64,000 nucleotides of DNA from positions 22,867,853-22,931,852 of the forward strand of contig NC_088296.1 in the NCBI RefSeq assembly GCF_032854445.1. Direction: 5' to 3'. The position numbers and the translations under genes were made by a program. The DNA comes from Liolophura sinensis (lineage: Eukaryota; Mollusca; Polyplacophora; Chitonida; Chitonidae). Below, piece after piece: positions 36,101 to 48,067 of this stretch (the stretch's first letter is position 1; each line of letters begins with the position of its first letter). Under the pieces are notes generated by a model, which did no database searches, was not told where the DNA came from, and worked only from the letters and a program-made list of their open reading frames with translations.

Positions 36101-38551
36101 CAATATTTTCACGGCCGCTGCCTCACATGGACATGTGGTCAGTAAGTGGCGTCGTATGGAGGTAACCTGCTTGCCGTCATGGGTTTCTTCCCACAATAGT
36201 GCCGCCGTCGCATAAGTCAAATATTGTTGAGTACTGGGTAAAACACCAATGAAATAAATAAGTCTCGCAGGTGGGCAAAGTTAGGCCTCAGTGCTTAATC
36301 CCATGGAACTATATGTAACTGAATGTCACGTTATAGAGATAGTGTATATTATGGGATATCAGGAATTGTCAGCTCGAGAGAAGTGATGTTCAACGAGTTG
36401 CTACAACCATCTGTATGATAACGAAACTTAATGGAGAACTATTCTCATAATCAGACATTGTTGACAACTCCAGAGTAGCACCTCGCAAAATACTGACGAA
36501 TGCTTTTGGTAACGAGATACTTAAACTTGTTAATGACATAAACTGCCTTTTTTTTGCTCAACTTGGTCTGGGGTGGCCATATTTTTCTTGTAATATGTGA
36601 TTATCACGTTACCATTATAATCACTGCCATCGCAAAGACAGGAAGGTATGGAGATTGGACACGAATTAATTTTAACGGTAAAGATTCCACAATGGTTTGG
36701 CGATCACTTATAATAGGGGTTGAGTTAATGGGTGACTGTAATCACATGTATCATGCGAGCTGGCAACAAAGTGTCTAACACAACACAGCACATATAATAT
36801 GAATTTAGTCATGAAAATTTCTGACCTTCGCGTGACCCTAACCCATACATATCCGTGAGGAAAAGTATATCTGTACGGTCAACTTTCTCAGAATACATGT
36901 ACTTAAAGATACTTAGGAAATGTTAAGTATCATTTCCTGTTAGACACAACTGACTTACCGCAGCATCGCAAAGATGCCTAGGTCACTACTAAATATATAT
37001 CCCCGCGGCACCTGCCCTACTGCGAAAAGCATACAAAGCTCCGTAAAAACTTTACTATCTTTATGACACAGAAACGCCATGGACATCTGGCGCGAGAACA
37101 TAGATTTCCAACGTAAGTAAAAACGTGGGTCAGACATCTGGGAACAGGCCTTGCGATTACTGACTTGGAAAGTGCACACTGGTTGACGGCGGGTTTACGA
37201 ATGTCTGTTTTAATGCATACAACCATACATTCTTTAATTCATGTTTAATGCCGTTCCCAAGATTTTTTCACTTATGTAATGATAATCATATGTAAAGTAC
37301 TTGGTGAATATCATGACTCCAAAACAAACAGCCACAACTGCACAATTTGGATTCAAGCGCGAGGCCTCACTCATAAAAGGGTGGATTGTTGCAGCGAGCA
37401 AGCGCATAGCTCATATGCGACAGGGAGATGCCCTTAGTCACCTTGCAAAGAGACGGTGCAACCGCGTTGTGCTGGGTAAACTCTTATTCAGTGCACACGG
37501 TCACCTGCTTGACTTACTCTCAATTTACACAAAGTGTAAATGGTTTTCAGCAATATATACTGGAATGTATTCCACAGGGCTGTATTCACACTTGTTAAAC
37601 ATAGTAGGTTGTGCAATAAAGAAGACACAAGTACGTTAAGTCTATAACACACAGGCAAGTTAATTTAACGGTTACGTGAAACACGCAGCCTACAACAATC
37701 CGTCACTGAAGGTTTTCATTATTTATACATAGACCCATTATAAAAAGCAGTTTCTAATTTACAGGTCGGTTACCACCAATTTTTGTAAACTTCATTTCTT
37801 CTCAAAATGTGTGAATTGCATCCCAGACAGTTTTTCAATGTCGAGTAGGCCTACCCTTTGTCGTCCACTGGGCACATGCCTTTAGCTCCAAGCTGGATTG
37901 ATTATTTTCCCCCTAATTAATCAGTTATACGTTACAAGTTGGCGTGATTGGAAATATTGGAATGAACAACAGACTACACGGTATAGATCCAAATTATTTT
38001 TGGGTAGGAAATAGTCAACAGTGCGAAAACAAGAACCTTTGTAAAAAGGTCAATTTGACATTGTAAAAGGTTGGAAATTAAAAGAGTAAAACCAGACAGT
38101 GTTATATTGTGCATGTACATGTAGTTGGCATGGTCAAACGAAACCGATCAAATATAGTTACTTGCCATTCTACGTCACTTTTGTTCTGTCTGCCATGTAA
38201 ATTCTTAAGTCGCAGTAAATTTCAGGCTCTCTAAAACAACTGCTTAGGCAGATTGAGGAAAAATAGCGCACCGTTGCTGTTTTCTACTATTTTGCATGTA
38301 GAATTGCTCACAATGGGGTGTGGACATCACGTTTATTACTTGGGGTGGTTACCGTCTAGTGTACTTACGGAGAACCCGCCGCAGTTCAGTTCATGGTCAT
38401 TGTAGTTGGGGGTAGAGGCGAAGCCATACCTCCACATGGTGGACCGTGAGGGTGGGGCTCTGAGACGACCGTGGCCAGAGATCCCAGGGTACTGAAGGAA
38501 CACCAGGAAGCAGAGAAACAGGATCCAAGCCACGTGTTTGTTCGACTCCAT
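32748..38551 (-). CDS. Gene A: secreted AA15 LPMO with both copper histidines, axial Trp
   Basis: Exons 38369-38551, 33672-34050 and 32748-33181 join in frame to 331 residues; introns are phase 0 and 1. Residues 1-26 are a signal peptide (WILFLCFLVFLQYPGISG), leaving HGRLRAPPSRSTMWRYGF as mature N-terminus. This is the AA15 signature: His27 is the copper-binding amino-terminal His. The second copper His is His117 (TANHMGFFEF). The position normally held by the axial Tyr is Trp185 (FRWYWKSG). The core ends at ACSDIAI. A basic, Pro- and Thr-rich linker (PGRRPLVGRPRPV, nine Thr), an acidic patch (DEEDSEDSD) and a C-terminal Cys-rich module follow. AA15 enzymes cut chitin or cellulose oxidatively outside the cell with a copper centre. 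Activity is plausible, but the axial change is a caution. ATG 38551 is the only in-frame ATG in front of the signal peptide. Confidence 0.9.
33182..33671 (-). other. Gene A intron 2 (phase 1, 490 bp)
   Basis: Donor GTAAGC, acceptor TTTACAG. Holds an old minus-strand SINE fragment (33248-33366). Confidence 0.85.
33248..33366 (-). mobile_element. Old SINE fragment in gene A intron 2
   Basis: tcgattggtgtggtgcgctg, gccagcattacggtgtgagg and catccgcag, heavily diverged. Confidence 0.6.
33672..34050 (-). CDS. Gene A exon 2: AA15 core with second copper histidine
   Basis: Encodes residues 62-187 plus one base: NHWGRNKGKCGVCGD, NEGGGMYGRGMIVREYSQGE, EITANHMGFFEFSLCP, then CTQCVFRWYWKSG at donor GTAAGC. 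The acceptor TTTGTTTCAG is strong. His117 lies in the NHMG motif. Confidence 0.92.
34235..34526 (+). mobile_element. Full-length tRNA-derived SINE (34249-34512) with 14-bp target-site duplication
   Basis: The head ggggcctccgtggctcattt, ggttagcgcgctagcgcagc is tRNA-like, with a B-box-like gtgagctcaagtcc. The body (cgtacgtgggaaga, gggtttccccggggctctg, ccgccgtcgtataagtgaaa) is shared by every copy in this window, and the tail is caaataattaaataaat. Flanks repeat aataacatttttat at 34235-34248 and 34513-34526. From memory the 3' body resembles the widespread lophotrochozoan Meta-domain SINEs; that name is tentative. Confidence 0.92.
35105..35310 (+). mobile_element. SINE copy, 5'-truncated, near-consensus body
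   Basis: Starts ggtccagctcatgc, repeats ccagctcatgctggcttcct, then near-consensus to caaataaataaataaat. A possible short duplication ggaattt flanks it. Confidence 0.88.
35566..35665. repeat. Diverged duplicated segment, copy 1
   Basis: tacttgaggaacattaagta, gcatttcctatgtgacaaaa and ctggcttaccacagtaac match 36897-36995 with substitutions and small gaps. Confidence 0.6.
36111..36262 (+). mobile_element. Old SINE fragment
   Basis: cgtcgtatggaggtaacctg, gccgccgtcgcataagtcaa, gtaaaacaccaatgaaataa. Confidence 0.7.
36897..36995. repeat. Diverged duplicated segment, copy 2
   Basis: tacttaaagatacttaggaa, gttaagtatcatttcctgtt and ctgacttaccgcagcatcgc; see 35566-35665. Confidence 0.6.
38369..38551 (-). 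CDS. Gene A exon 1: signal peptide and LPMO N-terminal histidine
   Basis: Residues 1-61. The N-terminus after cleavage is HGRLRAPPSRSTMWRYGF, then NDHELNCGGFS at donor GTAAGT. One continuous hydrophobic segment precedes the cleavage site. Confidence 0.92.
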
Positions 38552-38990
38552 GCTAGCCACTGATTACGTATCTTCAAAGATGAGGATCTATGGAAAGGAA
38601 GCACTTGGATACGGTTGAGAGTTGATTAAGATTTCAGATGTTGTCAAGAGAAGGAATCCAGTTTCTACCTTCAGTATTTGAATGTTTTGCTGATCCTTTT
38701 AGTCATGGGAAAAATGAAGAATTTTGTCATCAAATGCAACACAAAAGTTTTGTAGCAATCTTGTCAAAATATTTCTCAATTCAGGTACTGCAAGTCTAAC
38801 TCGATCCGTACCCCGAAGATGTGAACAGTAGCTTCACTGGAAACACATTCTCCAAGGGTAGACAACTTCCAAAAACGGTGCTAAACTGGCGTTGAGTTTT
38901 ATATGAACTCAAGTACAGAGCAGCACAGAAGTTTTGCGTGTTCACTCGCGCAGCTTCTGACGACTAATTCTCATCATCATACACTACAGC

Positions 38991-38998
38991 CTTTTATA
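38991..38998 (-). promoter_or_regulatory. Candidate TATA box of gene A
   Basis: Reads TATAAAAG on the minus strand about 440 bases upstream of the start codon. This implies a 5' UTR of roughly 400 bases if used. A second candidate (ATATAAAA) lies near 38899-38906. Position is inferred only from sequence. Confidence 0.4.
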
Positions 38999-39854
38999 CT
39001 CTACCGGTCCTTGTAAGAGCAATTGTGACAAGGAAAACTGGACTTTACTCTTTGGAAAGCAAAACCACAGATAAATAAACGCTTCAGTTTTAACTTCCGG
39101 GGAAGGAGAGAATGACGGGGTCACGCGAGAGATCGCGGAAACAGCGAGAGTGACTTCAGTCCAGGTCGAGTGCAGATGTGTGGTAGTTACACGGAACATA
39201 TGGTTTGAAAGCAGGACGTGTGACAGCATTTAGTGTGAGTTCATATATACAAGGCGAATGAGTAATCCCGCCCCATCACAATGATTCTGACTGTTCCCAC
39301 ATAGTTCACCACAGAAGAAGCCCATTTTCTTTTGGTCTTGATAAAAAAAAAGTAAAATAAAATATTTAACCTATTTAATATGTTCTGCGCACAACTTTAT
39401 TGAGCCTTAGTTTCACTCTACAGAATGTTGGTATTGTTAAGGTATATGGCGTTGCTCACAGATCCCCTTTCATATTATGTAGCCTGTATAGACAGCCTTG
39501 TTATATAGGTTTATAAAATAACTATTGTATTTAGCTTGGTAAAATCAACACATGGTTCAGATGAGTTTAAGAATTTAATACTTGGGTAGAAGCTGCATCT
39601 CGTTCACAATCTCAGTTTATAAACAGCAGTGAACTGGATATGAAAACATATGTGGAATTTTTATACATGCTATCTTGAATAACCTAATTCAAGTGACTGA
39701 TGTAAAATACTCGCATTTTTACAGATAGCCGTAGTGAATATATTCAGTTTTGCCATCAAATGTGATTTTTAAAGTGATGTGTGTTAGGCATGTTAGACTA
39801 AGAAAAACTGTAGTTTGAGCGTTTGCATCGCACATAATTAGCATGATTTAATGT

Positions 39855-40430
39855 CTGATTTATCGATGTTTTTCTAATCCATGCTGCGATTTATTAGTTG
39901 AGGACAGGCTGGCGTTGATGTTTTAATGTTCCTCTAACATTGTGCAATTTAATTTCTCAGATTTAGAAATACATCGTTGATATTTCGGTGTTCTTCATAT
40001 CCCTTTATTATTTACATTATCAGTTTGAAAACACTTCAAATTTTGATATTCTTCTAATTCATCTACTATTTGCATTATCAGTTTTTAAAACACTTCTGGT
40101 GTTCTAATTTCTGTACTAATGACTTCATATCAGTCTCTAAGAGGGTTCGTCGCCACGATATGGCTGAAAATATTGCCGATGTGGCGTTAAGCCATAATCA
40201 CTCATTCTAAGAGGGTTCAAGGCTCGGTTTTCTTCTAACTGCCATTTATTTACTTTCTTAGTTTGTGGGTAACTTGAGTTGCTCCAGTCTCTGTCTTCTG
40301 GTACCTGTACAGTTTATTTAATTAGCATTCAAGCCATTTGGTTTGATTTTTCGTGGTTTTCTACTATCTACACTTTATTTTCTCATGAGCTTTGTTTATA
40401 TTTAGGAGCAGATGCGTTTGTTGTTACCAA
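39855..40430. repeat. Old T-rich tandem repeat, ~60-75-bp unit
   Basis: Recurring blocks such as tttattatttacattatcag, tactatttgcattatcag, aaaacactt and gttcttctaatt. It is interrupted by the insertion at 40149-40205. Confidence 0.5.
40136..40218 (+). mobile_element. 57-bp retroposed family-3 tail (40149-40205) with 13-bp target-site duplication
   Basis: tctaagagggttc occurs at 40136-40148 and 40206-40218. Between them lies gtcgccacgatatggctgaa, atattgccgatgtggcgtta, agccataatcactcat, the tail also seen at 23774-23840. A 5'-truncated retroposon insertion fits. Confidence 0.8.
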
Positions 40431-40814
40431 TCCCTGCGTTATTACTTTCTTGCCTTGTTTTTCCATATTTTAAAAAAAAAGATTTGAGTGTAGAAGTCAT
40501 GGTGTTTCTTTTTATTTCCTGTGTTGTTTGGAAGATATTTTAGCTGATGCTTTCGTCCTCTTGTAATTCCAGTGCACTGTTTAGTTCATTAGTTCACAAG
40601 AGGTTTTTAGTCGTCACGTGACTGAAGACTTGGTAAGTTCGAAAACGCCAAGCAAAAGCATTCATTCCAAGAGATTTTTTTCATTGCCGATCTGTTTAAA
40701 TACAAAGTAGAAATATTCTCCCGGGAAGTCAAATTTGCAAGACGCTGTAGCTGATCATATACATATGCACAGAGTCGCGTGTATCACTACCCGTGTTATT
40801 TTCTAAAGCTATTG

Positions 40815-41055
40815 AGGGGCCTGCGCAGCTCAGTTGGATAGCGCGCTAGCGCAGCGCAATCACCCGGGAGCCTCTCACCCATGCGGTCGCTGTGAGTTCA
40901 AGTGGAGCTTATGCTGGCTTTCTCTCTGGCCGTACGTGGGAAGGTCTGCCAGCAACTTACGGGTAGTTTCCTCCCACCATAATGCTGGCCGCCGGCGTAT
41001 AAGTGAAATATTCTTGAGTTCGACGTAAAACACCAATCAAATCAAATCAAATCTA
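40815..41055 (+). mobile_element. Near full-length SINE copy
   Basis: Head ggggcctgcgcagctcagtt, ggatagcgcgctagcgcagc, B-box-like gtgagttcaagtgg, body lacking part of the gggtttccccgggctc segment, tail (caaat)n. Confidence 0.88.
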
Positions 41056-42528
41056 AACCTGTCTCCGTTTGGTATTCGTCTATCGATGCACGTTACCCGG
41101 ATGTCATTTGCTGAGCCCACCAACTTTTCCTTTCGCAATTGTTACCAGGATTAAAATAGAAACAAACTGCGGAAGGCGTGAGAAGTACAGCTGTAATCGA
41201 CACATACATATCCTGTTACAATAATGCATTTCTGAGAGGTCGATTAACAGTAAATATATAGAGAGAAAGAGGAGTGGGGCATCAAAAATGATATCCATGT
41301 CATGCGGTTTTATTTTACAAGTGTGTCAACATCACTCACCTGATGCACGTGATGATGTTTTAGCGAAACTTGCTGCAACTCATTGTGACTGTTGAGTTCG
41401 TGAGCAATCTATTGTATTGTTGCGCCACTTGTTACGCGTGATGTTCCCTGGGCTACCGAGCAGATAGGCCATGCACAGGCAGTTAAAGAAAGTTCTAGGC
41501 AATTGTACTTTATATGAGCCGCGTTTCCCCGGAAGGTGTCATTTGCAACATGCCACTGATGTAACACCTCCCCACTCAGCTAAACGTCGAAAATGTCCCT
41601 ATGTAACACTTTAGGTACCTATGAACACAAAGCGTACAGAATAGCACCAGAAAAAATAGATATTTTCACTGAGTGTACTTAAACTCTATATCTGCATCAT
41701 TTTTGTAAATGGAAAACAGAAGCATTAAATATTTCTTTCGATATAATTAAATACGTACCAAATCAAAGTAGGCAAAATTAAAATGTACTTCAAAAAGGAA
41801 ACAAAAACAAGAATTTTCCTGATGTTGTGAAGCACCCAAGCTTTCTAAAAATTCTGACATTAATTTTAAATAGAGACGGTTAACAGTGACCAGATGGTAC
41901 AGATTGTTTTGTAACAATACGTGAATTTAATCCGCTACAGTGAACAACGCCCTTTTCAGGATGCCTCTTGTTTCGGAAATGAGCTTTTGGACAGGATTCA
42001 GTAAATATCCTGGGCGCAGTAACAGTCTTACAGAAAAATTGTTTTCTTGGACACCTGAATAAGGTGGAATTTTTTAAAATAAAACTAATATAAGCTGCTA
42101 CGTGATTTTTTATATATGTTTAATATTAACAAATTGCCCAACCTCTCAGAATTAAGATGATATTTTTTAAAATAAATTTCCTAGTTTGAATGACATGGCA
42201 TCGCCGATACATTTAAGTTTTTATTACATCTAGTTGCATTTATTCTGATTGACCGTTTTTTTTCATTGTACGTTATGTAACCAATCCCGTTCAATGCCTC
42301 ATTGTTACACAGGGATTAATTGACAGACTGATTGACCGCTTTATTTATTACTTGTGAAGATGTAAAAGATTTATATATTAAGTCATAATGCCTATCACAG
42401 GCCTCCTTGTACTATCGACAGCTCAGTTTGCATATTTTTGGCTTTCGGTCAATTTTTATGTTTAGGCCTATAGTCATACTGACGGTATGCAAGCAATCGC
42501 AATAGGGGCATTCCTGTTTGAAGTTAGT

Positions 42529-42680
42529 AGCATGCCAGCGCGGCGCAATGACACAGGAGCCTCTCACATAATAGTTTTGTTAATATTGGATTCGTCTCCG
42601 GGCGTACATGTTGCGGCCCCTTGCGGATGATCGTGGGTTTCATGGGCCCTTGCCCGGTTTCCTTCCACCATAATTTTGTG
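42529..42680 (+). mobile_element. Old SINE copy
   Basis: gccagcgcggcgcaatgaca, caggagcctctcac, ggatgatcgtgggtttca, ttgcccggtttccttccacc. Confidence 0.75.
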
Positions 42681-43943
42681 TCCCATTTTATGCTGTGCAT
42701 GAGATAAAGCCCATATACTTGCCGTACTTCAGGCACATCACGTTCGTTTTTCAGAGATGGCGAACACGCTCTGATGGTTTTCATCAATGCAATCATGAAT
42801 ATTTGATATTTTAGATAATATCATATTAATAAATAGGTCGCCATTCACAATTAAACACACACACCCCCGACCCCCCCTCCTCTCACCCCCAGAAAAAAAA
42901 GCCTCAAGAACAATTGTTGTTGCAGTTGTCACAATGCATGTGTGTACAAAACTATTTTGTAAAACAGTTTATATGTACGCTAGGAAAACTTAATTTCAAC
43001 TTTTCTGTGATTTAACTATAGTTTATTTTAAGGACAACTGTATATGGCTGTATATTGGACTGCATGTGTATAAAGCCCACAGTGGTTTAGGTTTCAACTG
43101 ACTTTCACTGAAAAGATACGTGCATATCTAATATTGCCCCGGGCAGTACATGTATAACTCATGTTACCACGGTTCATCTATAGGCTACGTGAAGCATGAA
43201 ATTCATGGTATAGCGCTTGAGTACCGATTGTGGGTCATTGTACTTCAATACTTACCTTAATATCGTTTGTATCAACAAACGCCGCACAATGTAACAATTT
43301 TTCGTTGTGGTAAAAAAAAGTTACAAATTGTGGTCATGTTAAAATTTGCATATATTTGTCAAAAATAAATTTCTCGTGTCAGTTTGAATTAGTCTCGTGC
43401 CTAAAACAATTTCCAGTATATTTTTTGCGTCGGCGAGAATCTGCACGAACTTGCGATAAAAGTTCGTGCTCTTTGATCGCACTGACAAAGACTACACAGG
43501 AGCATAGCTTGTGGTCCTCTACCACAGTAATTACCGCTATACCATTTAACTTAAAATGTTTTTTTTTCTTTTAAATTTAAGATGATCTACATGTATTTTG
43601 AATCCTTGCCCAATCGAGGTTTCCTTGTACAAATCTACAACAGTCTGATTGTAAGCGGACACATTCTTTTGATTATGCAAAGCCATGGTTATAAAATAAC
43701 ATTTCAAATTCACAGTTTTATTCCAGTTTTATACATGGAGTTAGCAGGTATTAGTCATCACTGAACTAATTAATATGTCAGTTGTCTGCAAGGGAAAATC
43801 GTCTGTCGTTAATATCAGGGAGTTGGCGGGTACGACTTTGCACGTTATTATAACCTGCATATCATAAAGGGTGTGTCAATCTGGGGCATTTCATAATACT
43901 GATTGTGTACAGGACGGACTCACGGTCTGTTTAATTCCATGTT
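42681..43943. other. Intergenic, nothing recognised
   Basis: Only short chance ORFs and a C-rich tract near 42862-42892. Confidence 0.35.
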
Positions 43944-44022
43944 GTGACACATGCCGTGACAAATGTCGTGACACATGCCGTGATAAATGTCTTGACACGT
44001 GCCGTGACACATGCCGTGGCAC
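43944..44022. repeat. 12-bp tandem repeat (gtgacacatgcc), about 6.5 units
   Basis: gtgacacatgcc alternates with gtgacaaatgtc, so a 24-bp higher-order unit is also visible in the first half. Confidence 0.9.
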
Positions 44023-46070
44023 TAGCCTAAGAAAACGCTAATCATACACCGGAGGGAACCCATTAAAACTATTCTCATATTAGTTCGATTTAATATTTTA
44101 GAAATTTTTTCAGTCTAGTTAAATGTCTTCGAAGAATTTTTGACATAACACACCTAGACTGCTATGTTTCATCATTCAAAATACATACACATATAGATCT
44201 ATTACTGCAATGGCGGAATGGACATTGAAACGAACTAATTCAATTAAAACATACGAGTATGACATCATCTACAGACCCCTTTCGAATCTAATGGCGATAC
44301 TACCGAGCTGCAGGATTTTGTCTTAGGTTAAAATTTGAAACCTAATTCTAGCCTTTATTCTCGGACCTTATATGAGTTGAATTTGGGTGCGCCAAAATGA
44401 TTTCTTGTATGATCATAATATTAAGATCATGCACGAAATATGCGCAGAAAACGAGCGGTAAACATATGTAATGTCATTTTTTGAGCTGACAAAGGACATT
44501 TTTGTTCTATCACTCCCCCCCCCCCCCTTTGCATCCTTGCATTGATTCGCATGAATGTTACCAGACAAAGTCCGCGTTATACCATTATACGTCACTTCCG
44601 AGTTCGAACATTTTCATGGTAAAGTTAAGAAAATCCTAGTTCATCATGTGACCTGTCAGAAATGTTAGGCGACTATATCTGGTCATATTTACCATATCAT
44701 GGGTAAAGAACATAACAAAAGTAATTTTGATTAGGCCCACACGAACGATGCAGAAAATTGATGAGCTAAAGATCTGTGAATTTGAGAATTTCCAAAATGA
44801 AATAGGTATCACCTATTCCTCTGGAATACGATGAGAAAGGTCATCCTTACATTAATGTCGGCAGCGGTTACCTAACATATATCACAAGTCACGTGATACA
44901 GGAGACGTATTGTAATTGACGACAACAGGGCTGGAGATCGTTAGTTCTTTACTACATGTAGAAGTTGGGAAGAAAAGGGAAATAAATAACAACAAATTAA
45001 TCAATAAAAAAGGATTGCTTGAGCCCACAGTGTTGAAATTATAATATCACTCTTAATTTTTATATAATGAAAAGTAACAACTGCTTGGTATATACATTTA
45101 CAAAGAATGTTTACGGTTATATGTGTTGTGTGTGCCAGTCTTTGAGTGTGTGTTAGGCCACAGGTATATCTTTCGCATTTCTCTAAAATCGCGTTCCCAG
45201 ATCCATTGAACAACCAGGTGACCAGCGATGAAAATTTACTTGTAGTTCGATTAAAGCGGAAATGCCAATCAAACTGGCAGTGGATTTCTTTGTGTAGAGA
45301 AGGGTATAACCTCAAAAAATGTAGTGTTGAGCGGCTTGTAGAACATGAGTAGATCCGGCATGGTCGGAAGTGATCAAACATCGAAAAAATGTAACATTTC
45401 TCTGATATCGTCAGTTGCCTTTGGCGCACCTTTAATCTCATCCCCTTTCAGTCTTCTATTCAATACACAATATTTTTTACCCGCAGGAATTTTAAAACAC
45501 TACTGTATTACTTCTCTTTTGTTTATATTTCGTTTGTAAAAACATTGTTGTTACAGTTTGGAAATGCGTACTGGTGTTTATTTATGAAAATTATGTTCAG
45601 CAATTAAAGATAGTCGCGTATTTTAGAAAACACGTGATACGTGTTATGTAAACATGTCACGAAAGTAAACGCTTTTACACGTTGATCGGGTGTTACCCTT
45701 AATAACACAAAATTATGTTTACTACGACATTATCCACTAAATTGCAATGTAAACATTTCCCACATTTGTACTAATAAACACATCTTTTTATTTCTAAATT
45801 TTTACGAATAAAAACCAAGATGTATCTATAAATTGTAACAGAACTGTTTTTAAAAACGAAACACTTATAATAAAGTACATATATGATAAAGTTTACAGCG
45901 AATAACGGCAAAGGATATAGTGATACAATATATTGTATTATAACAAGTAAAATTCTACATTAACCCTTAAATAGAAGACGTAACGCACTGCTATGATGTG
46001 GGTGGTAAACAAAGCTGTATGTATATTTTAGTCATAACTGAAATTAGCCCCAGTCACTTGGTGCAACCTG
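44023..46070. other. Intergenic, nothing recognised
   Basis: The 146-residue minus-strand ORF at 45001-45441 is compositionally unremarkable and matches no family I know; I do not call it a gene. Confidence 0.35.
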
Positions 46071-46229
46071 AAGTGATTTATTTATTTATTTGATTGGTGT
46101 TTTACGCCGTACTCAAGAATATTTCACTTATACGACGGCGACTAGCATTATGGTGGGTGGAAACCGGGCACAGCCCGGGGAAAACCCACGACCATCCGCA
46201 GGTTGCTGTCAGATCAACCTTAAGTGATT
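46071..46229 (-). mobile_element. 5'-truncated SINE (46079-46221) with 8-bp target-site duplication
   Basis: aagtgatt flanks it at 46071-46078 and 46222-46229. Tail and 3' body are near-consensus (tttgattggtgttttacgcc, gaccatccgcaggttgctg); the tRNA head is missing. Confidence 0.88.
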
Positions 46230-46349
46230 GATTGATAGTATGATTTAGTGATGCATTTCGTAATATGATAGGGAGCTGCATATGTCGTCTATATTCTACT
46301 CCATGGTTACCAGTGACAATAAGACGATGACATGGATCTTACATGGAAA

Positions 46350-46465
46350 TGTATGATACACACCAAATGTAAGATACACACTAAATATAATATACTCACT
46401 AAATATAGGATACACATTACATATAAGATACACACTAAATATAAAATAAGACATAAGATACACCC
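46350..46465. repeat. 18-bp tandem repeat (gtaagatacacactaaat), about 6 units
   Basis: Units gtatgatacacaccaaat, gtaagatacacactaaat, ataatatactcactaaat and so on. Confidence 0.88.
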
Positions 46466-46667
46466 CCAAAAATCATTTATAAACACATTTCTGTTACAAA
46501 TAACAAAAACGATCTTGTGTTTCATTATAAAGAGCATGTTTTAATATTTAAATGGATAACTTGTCCACATAATAAACCTGTATCATTTACTATCTAAACA
46601 TGTAACAAATAGACTAATATTAACACGTGCATCTGCTTAAAGACTGAATACAAGACTGCAGCCCCTC

Positions 46668-46827
46668 ACCGACGAAGTTGCTGTGAGGTCAGGTCCAGCT
46701 CATGCTGGTTTCACTCCTGCCGTACTTGAGAATGTCAGCTAACAACCTGTGGGTTGTTGTGGATTTCTCTCAGCTCTGTCAAGCTTTCTCCCATCGTATT
46801 GCTGATCGCCGTCGTATATGTATGCAT
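46668..46827 (+). mobile_element. Old SINE copy
   Basis: gctgtgaggtcaggtccagc, tcatgctggtttcactcctg, gccgtacttgag, gatcgccgtcgtatatgta. It joins directly to a family-2 repeat. Confidence 0.7.
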
Positions 46828-47130
46828 GATTGGCGTTTAACGACGACGAGGGGTCATTAGGTGTCAGTACCTGTACTGTGTCTTCTTGTGGCAGTACATG
46901 CTACCAAAGTGCTGCCGCCACTGAAGTATCATGCCGAAGACAACAGGCATGACATCCCATTCAGTCACATTATACCGATATAATGATTCATGTGCCCTTG
47001 CTCTAACCTCTCAGTGATGAGTGTCAAGCAAGGCATCAGCAAGTACGATACTGTTGTTTTACTTTTTGCTATGACCCGACCCGGGTTTTATCCCGGGTGT
47101 TCGGCCTTCGAGCCGTTGCAGATAACAATT
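46828..47130 (+). repeat. Interspersed repeat family 2, longest copy
   Basis: gacgacgaggggtcattagg, tgtcagtacctgtactgtgt, cttcttgtggcag, gctgccgccactgaagtatc, gccgaagacaacaggcatga, then gacccgggttttatcccggg. The last part looks like a tRNA-like T arm. Confidence 0.65.
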
Positions 47131-47195
47131 AGGCTCGCTGTCATATAAATGAAATATTCGTGTGTATGGTATAAAACATTAATAATAAAAAAAGG
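47131..47195 (+). mobile_element. SINE tail fragment
   Basis: gctgtcatataaatgaaata, ttcgtgtgtatggtataaaa, cattaataat. Confidence 0.6.
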
Positions 47196-48067
47196 AAATA
47201 GGAAAACATAATGGTTAAAATAGAAATACGAAAAGAAAGACAAAGTGGTGAATAAAAGTGGACGGCAATAAAGATATATTTGGTGCTGATGGTGGTGAAT
47301 ATTTTCTTCTTGTTCACCTCACTTGAATCGCCATTTTGCTATCGCCGCGAATAAATCCCATGTAGGTGTTAGTGTTTATTTTCAGAGCCGCAGCATGTGT
47401 TTTGCAGCTAAAACGAATCTAAGGCAATCGCTGTGACACGCCTAAAAGCATATGCGTATACACACTAATTGCGCCCTTCCTCAAATGCATATCCTGGATG
47501 ATGATGATTTTACTGCTAAAGTAATCTCATTAGTAGTTAAGACCAACGCCTAGTAGGCTAATTAGTGAACACAATCTTCCCGTCATGCATGAATGGTAAA
47601 CAACGCTCTGTTCTGTAGTACCTTTACAACGCTGTTAAGTACTGGTGATCTCATCACTTCGTTAACATATCTACGTATACGTTGATTACCCTCCATTCTT
47701 CACGTCATTCTTTTGCCCCTGGGCAAATCAAGAATAGCTTTACTACTGTTGTCTCTCCAGTGCAGCTTGTTACTGCCTTCCGATTAAACCATAACGCGCA
47801 TGACTCAAACATTGTATTAAAATAAGCCTCCCAAAATCCACACATAGTTATGACTTCTATTGGATAAACCGTAACCTAGTTGCTTTTTTTCTCCAGCGAA
47901 TGTAGATACTATAAAAGCTTACTCACACATTCAACATGTGACCCTTTAAAAGCGTAAGAGCATTGGGAGAGATTTTATCTGGCCTTAGACAAAGACGACA
48001 TATTCTGCAATTTCAGTCTGATGTATATTCAGACATATTGTTTTGTTTTTCCTTGTTTTAATTCACT

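Larger units (their letters stand above)
34051..38368 (-). other. Gene A intron 1 (phase 0, about 4.3 kb)
   Basis: Donor GTAAGT, acceptor TTTCAG. Holds a complete SINE with target-site duplication, two further SINE copies and a diverged duplicated segment. Between 36265 and 38368 I see nothing else; the 112-residue ORF at 37301-37639 has no family resemblance I recognise. Confidence 0.85.

Noticed and set aside
37301-37639. 112-residue plus ORF as a gene
   Set aside because: No recognisable motif, intronic to gene A on the opposite strand, and composition like surrounding DNA.
38552-38560. Upstream extension of gene A start to 38560
   Set aside because: The codon is GTG; ATG 38551 directly precedes the signal peptide.
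45001-45441. 146-residue minus ORF as a gene
   Set aside because: Length is within chance for this amount of DNA and no domain or splice context supports it.
46307-46544. ORFs with ILYLV/KYKIHT repeats on both strands
   Set aside because: Translation of the 18-bp tandem array.
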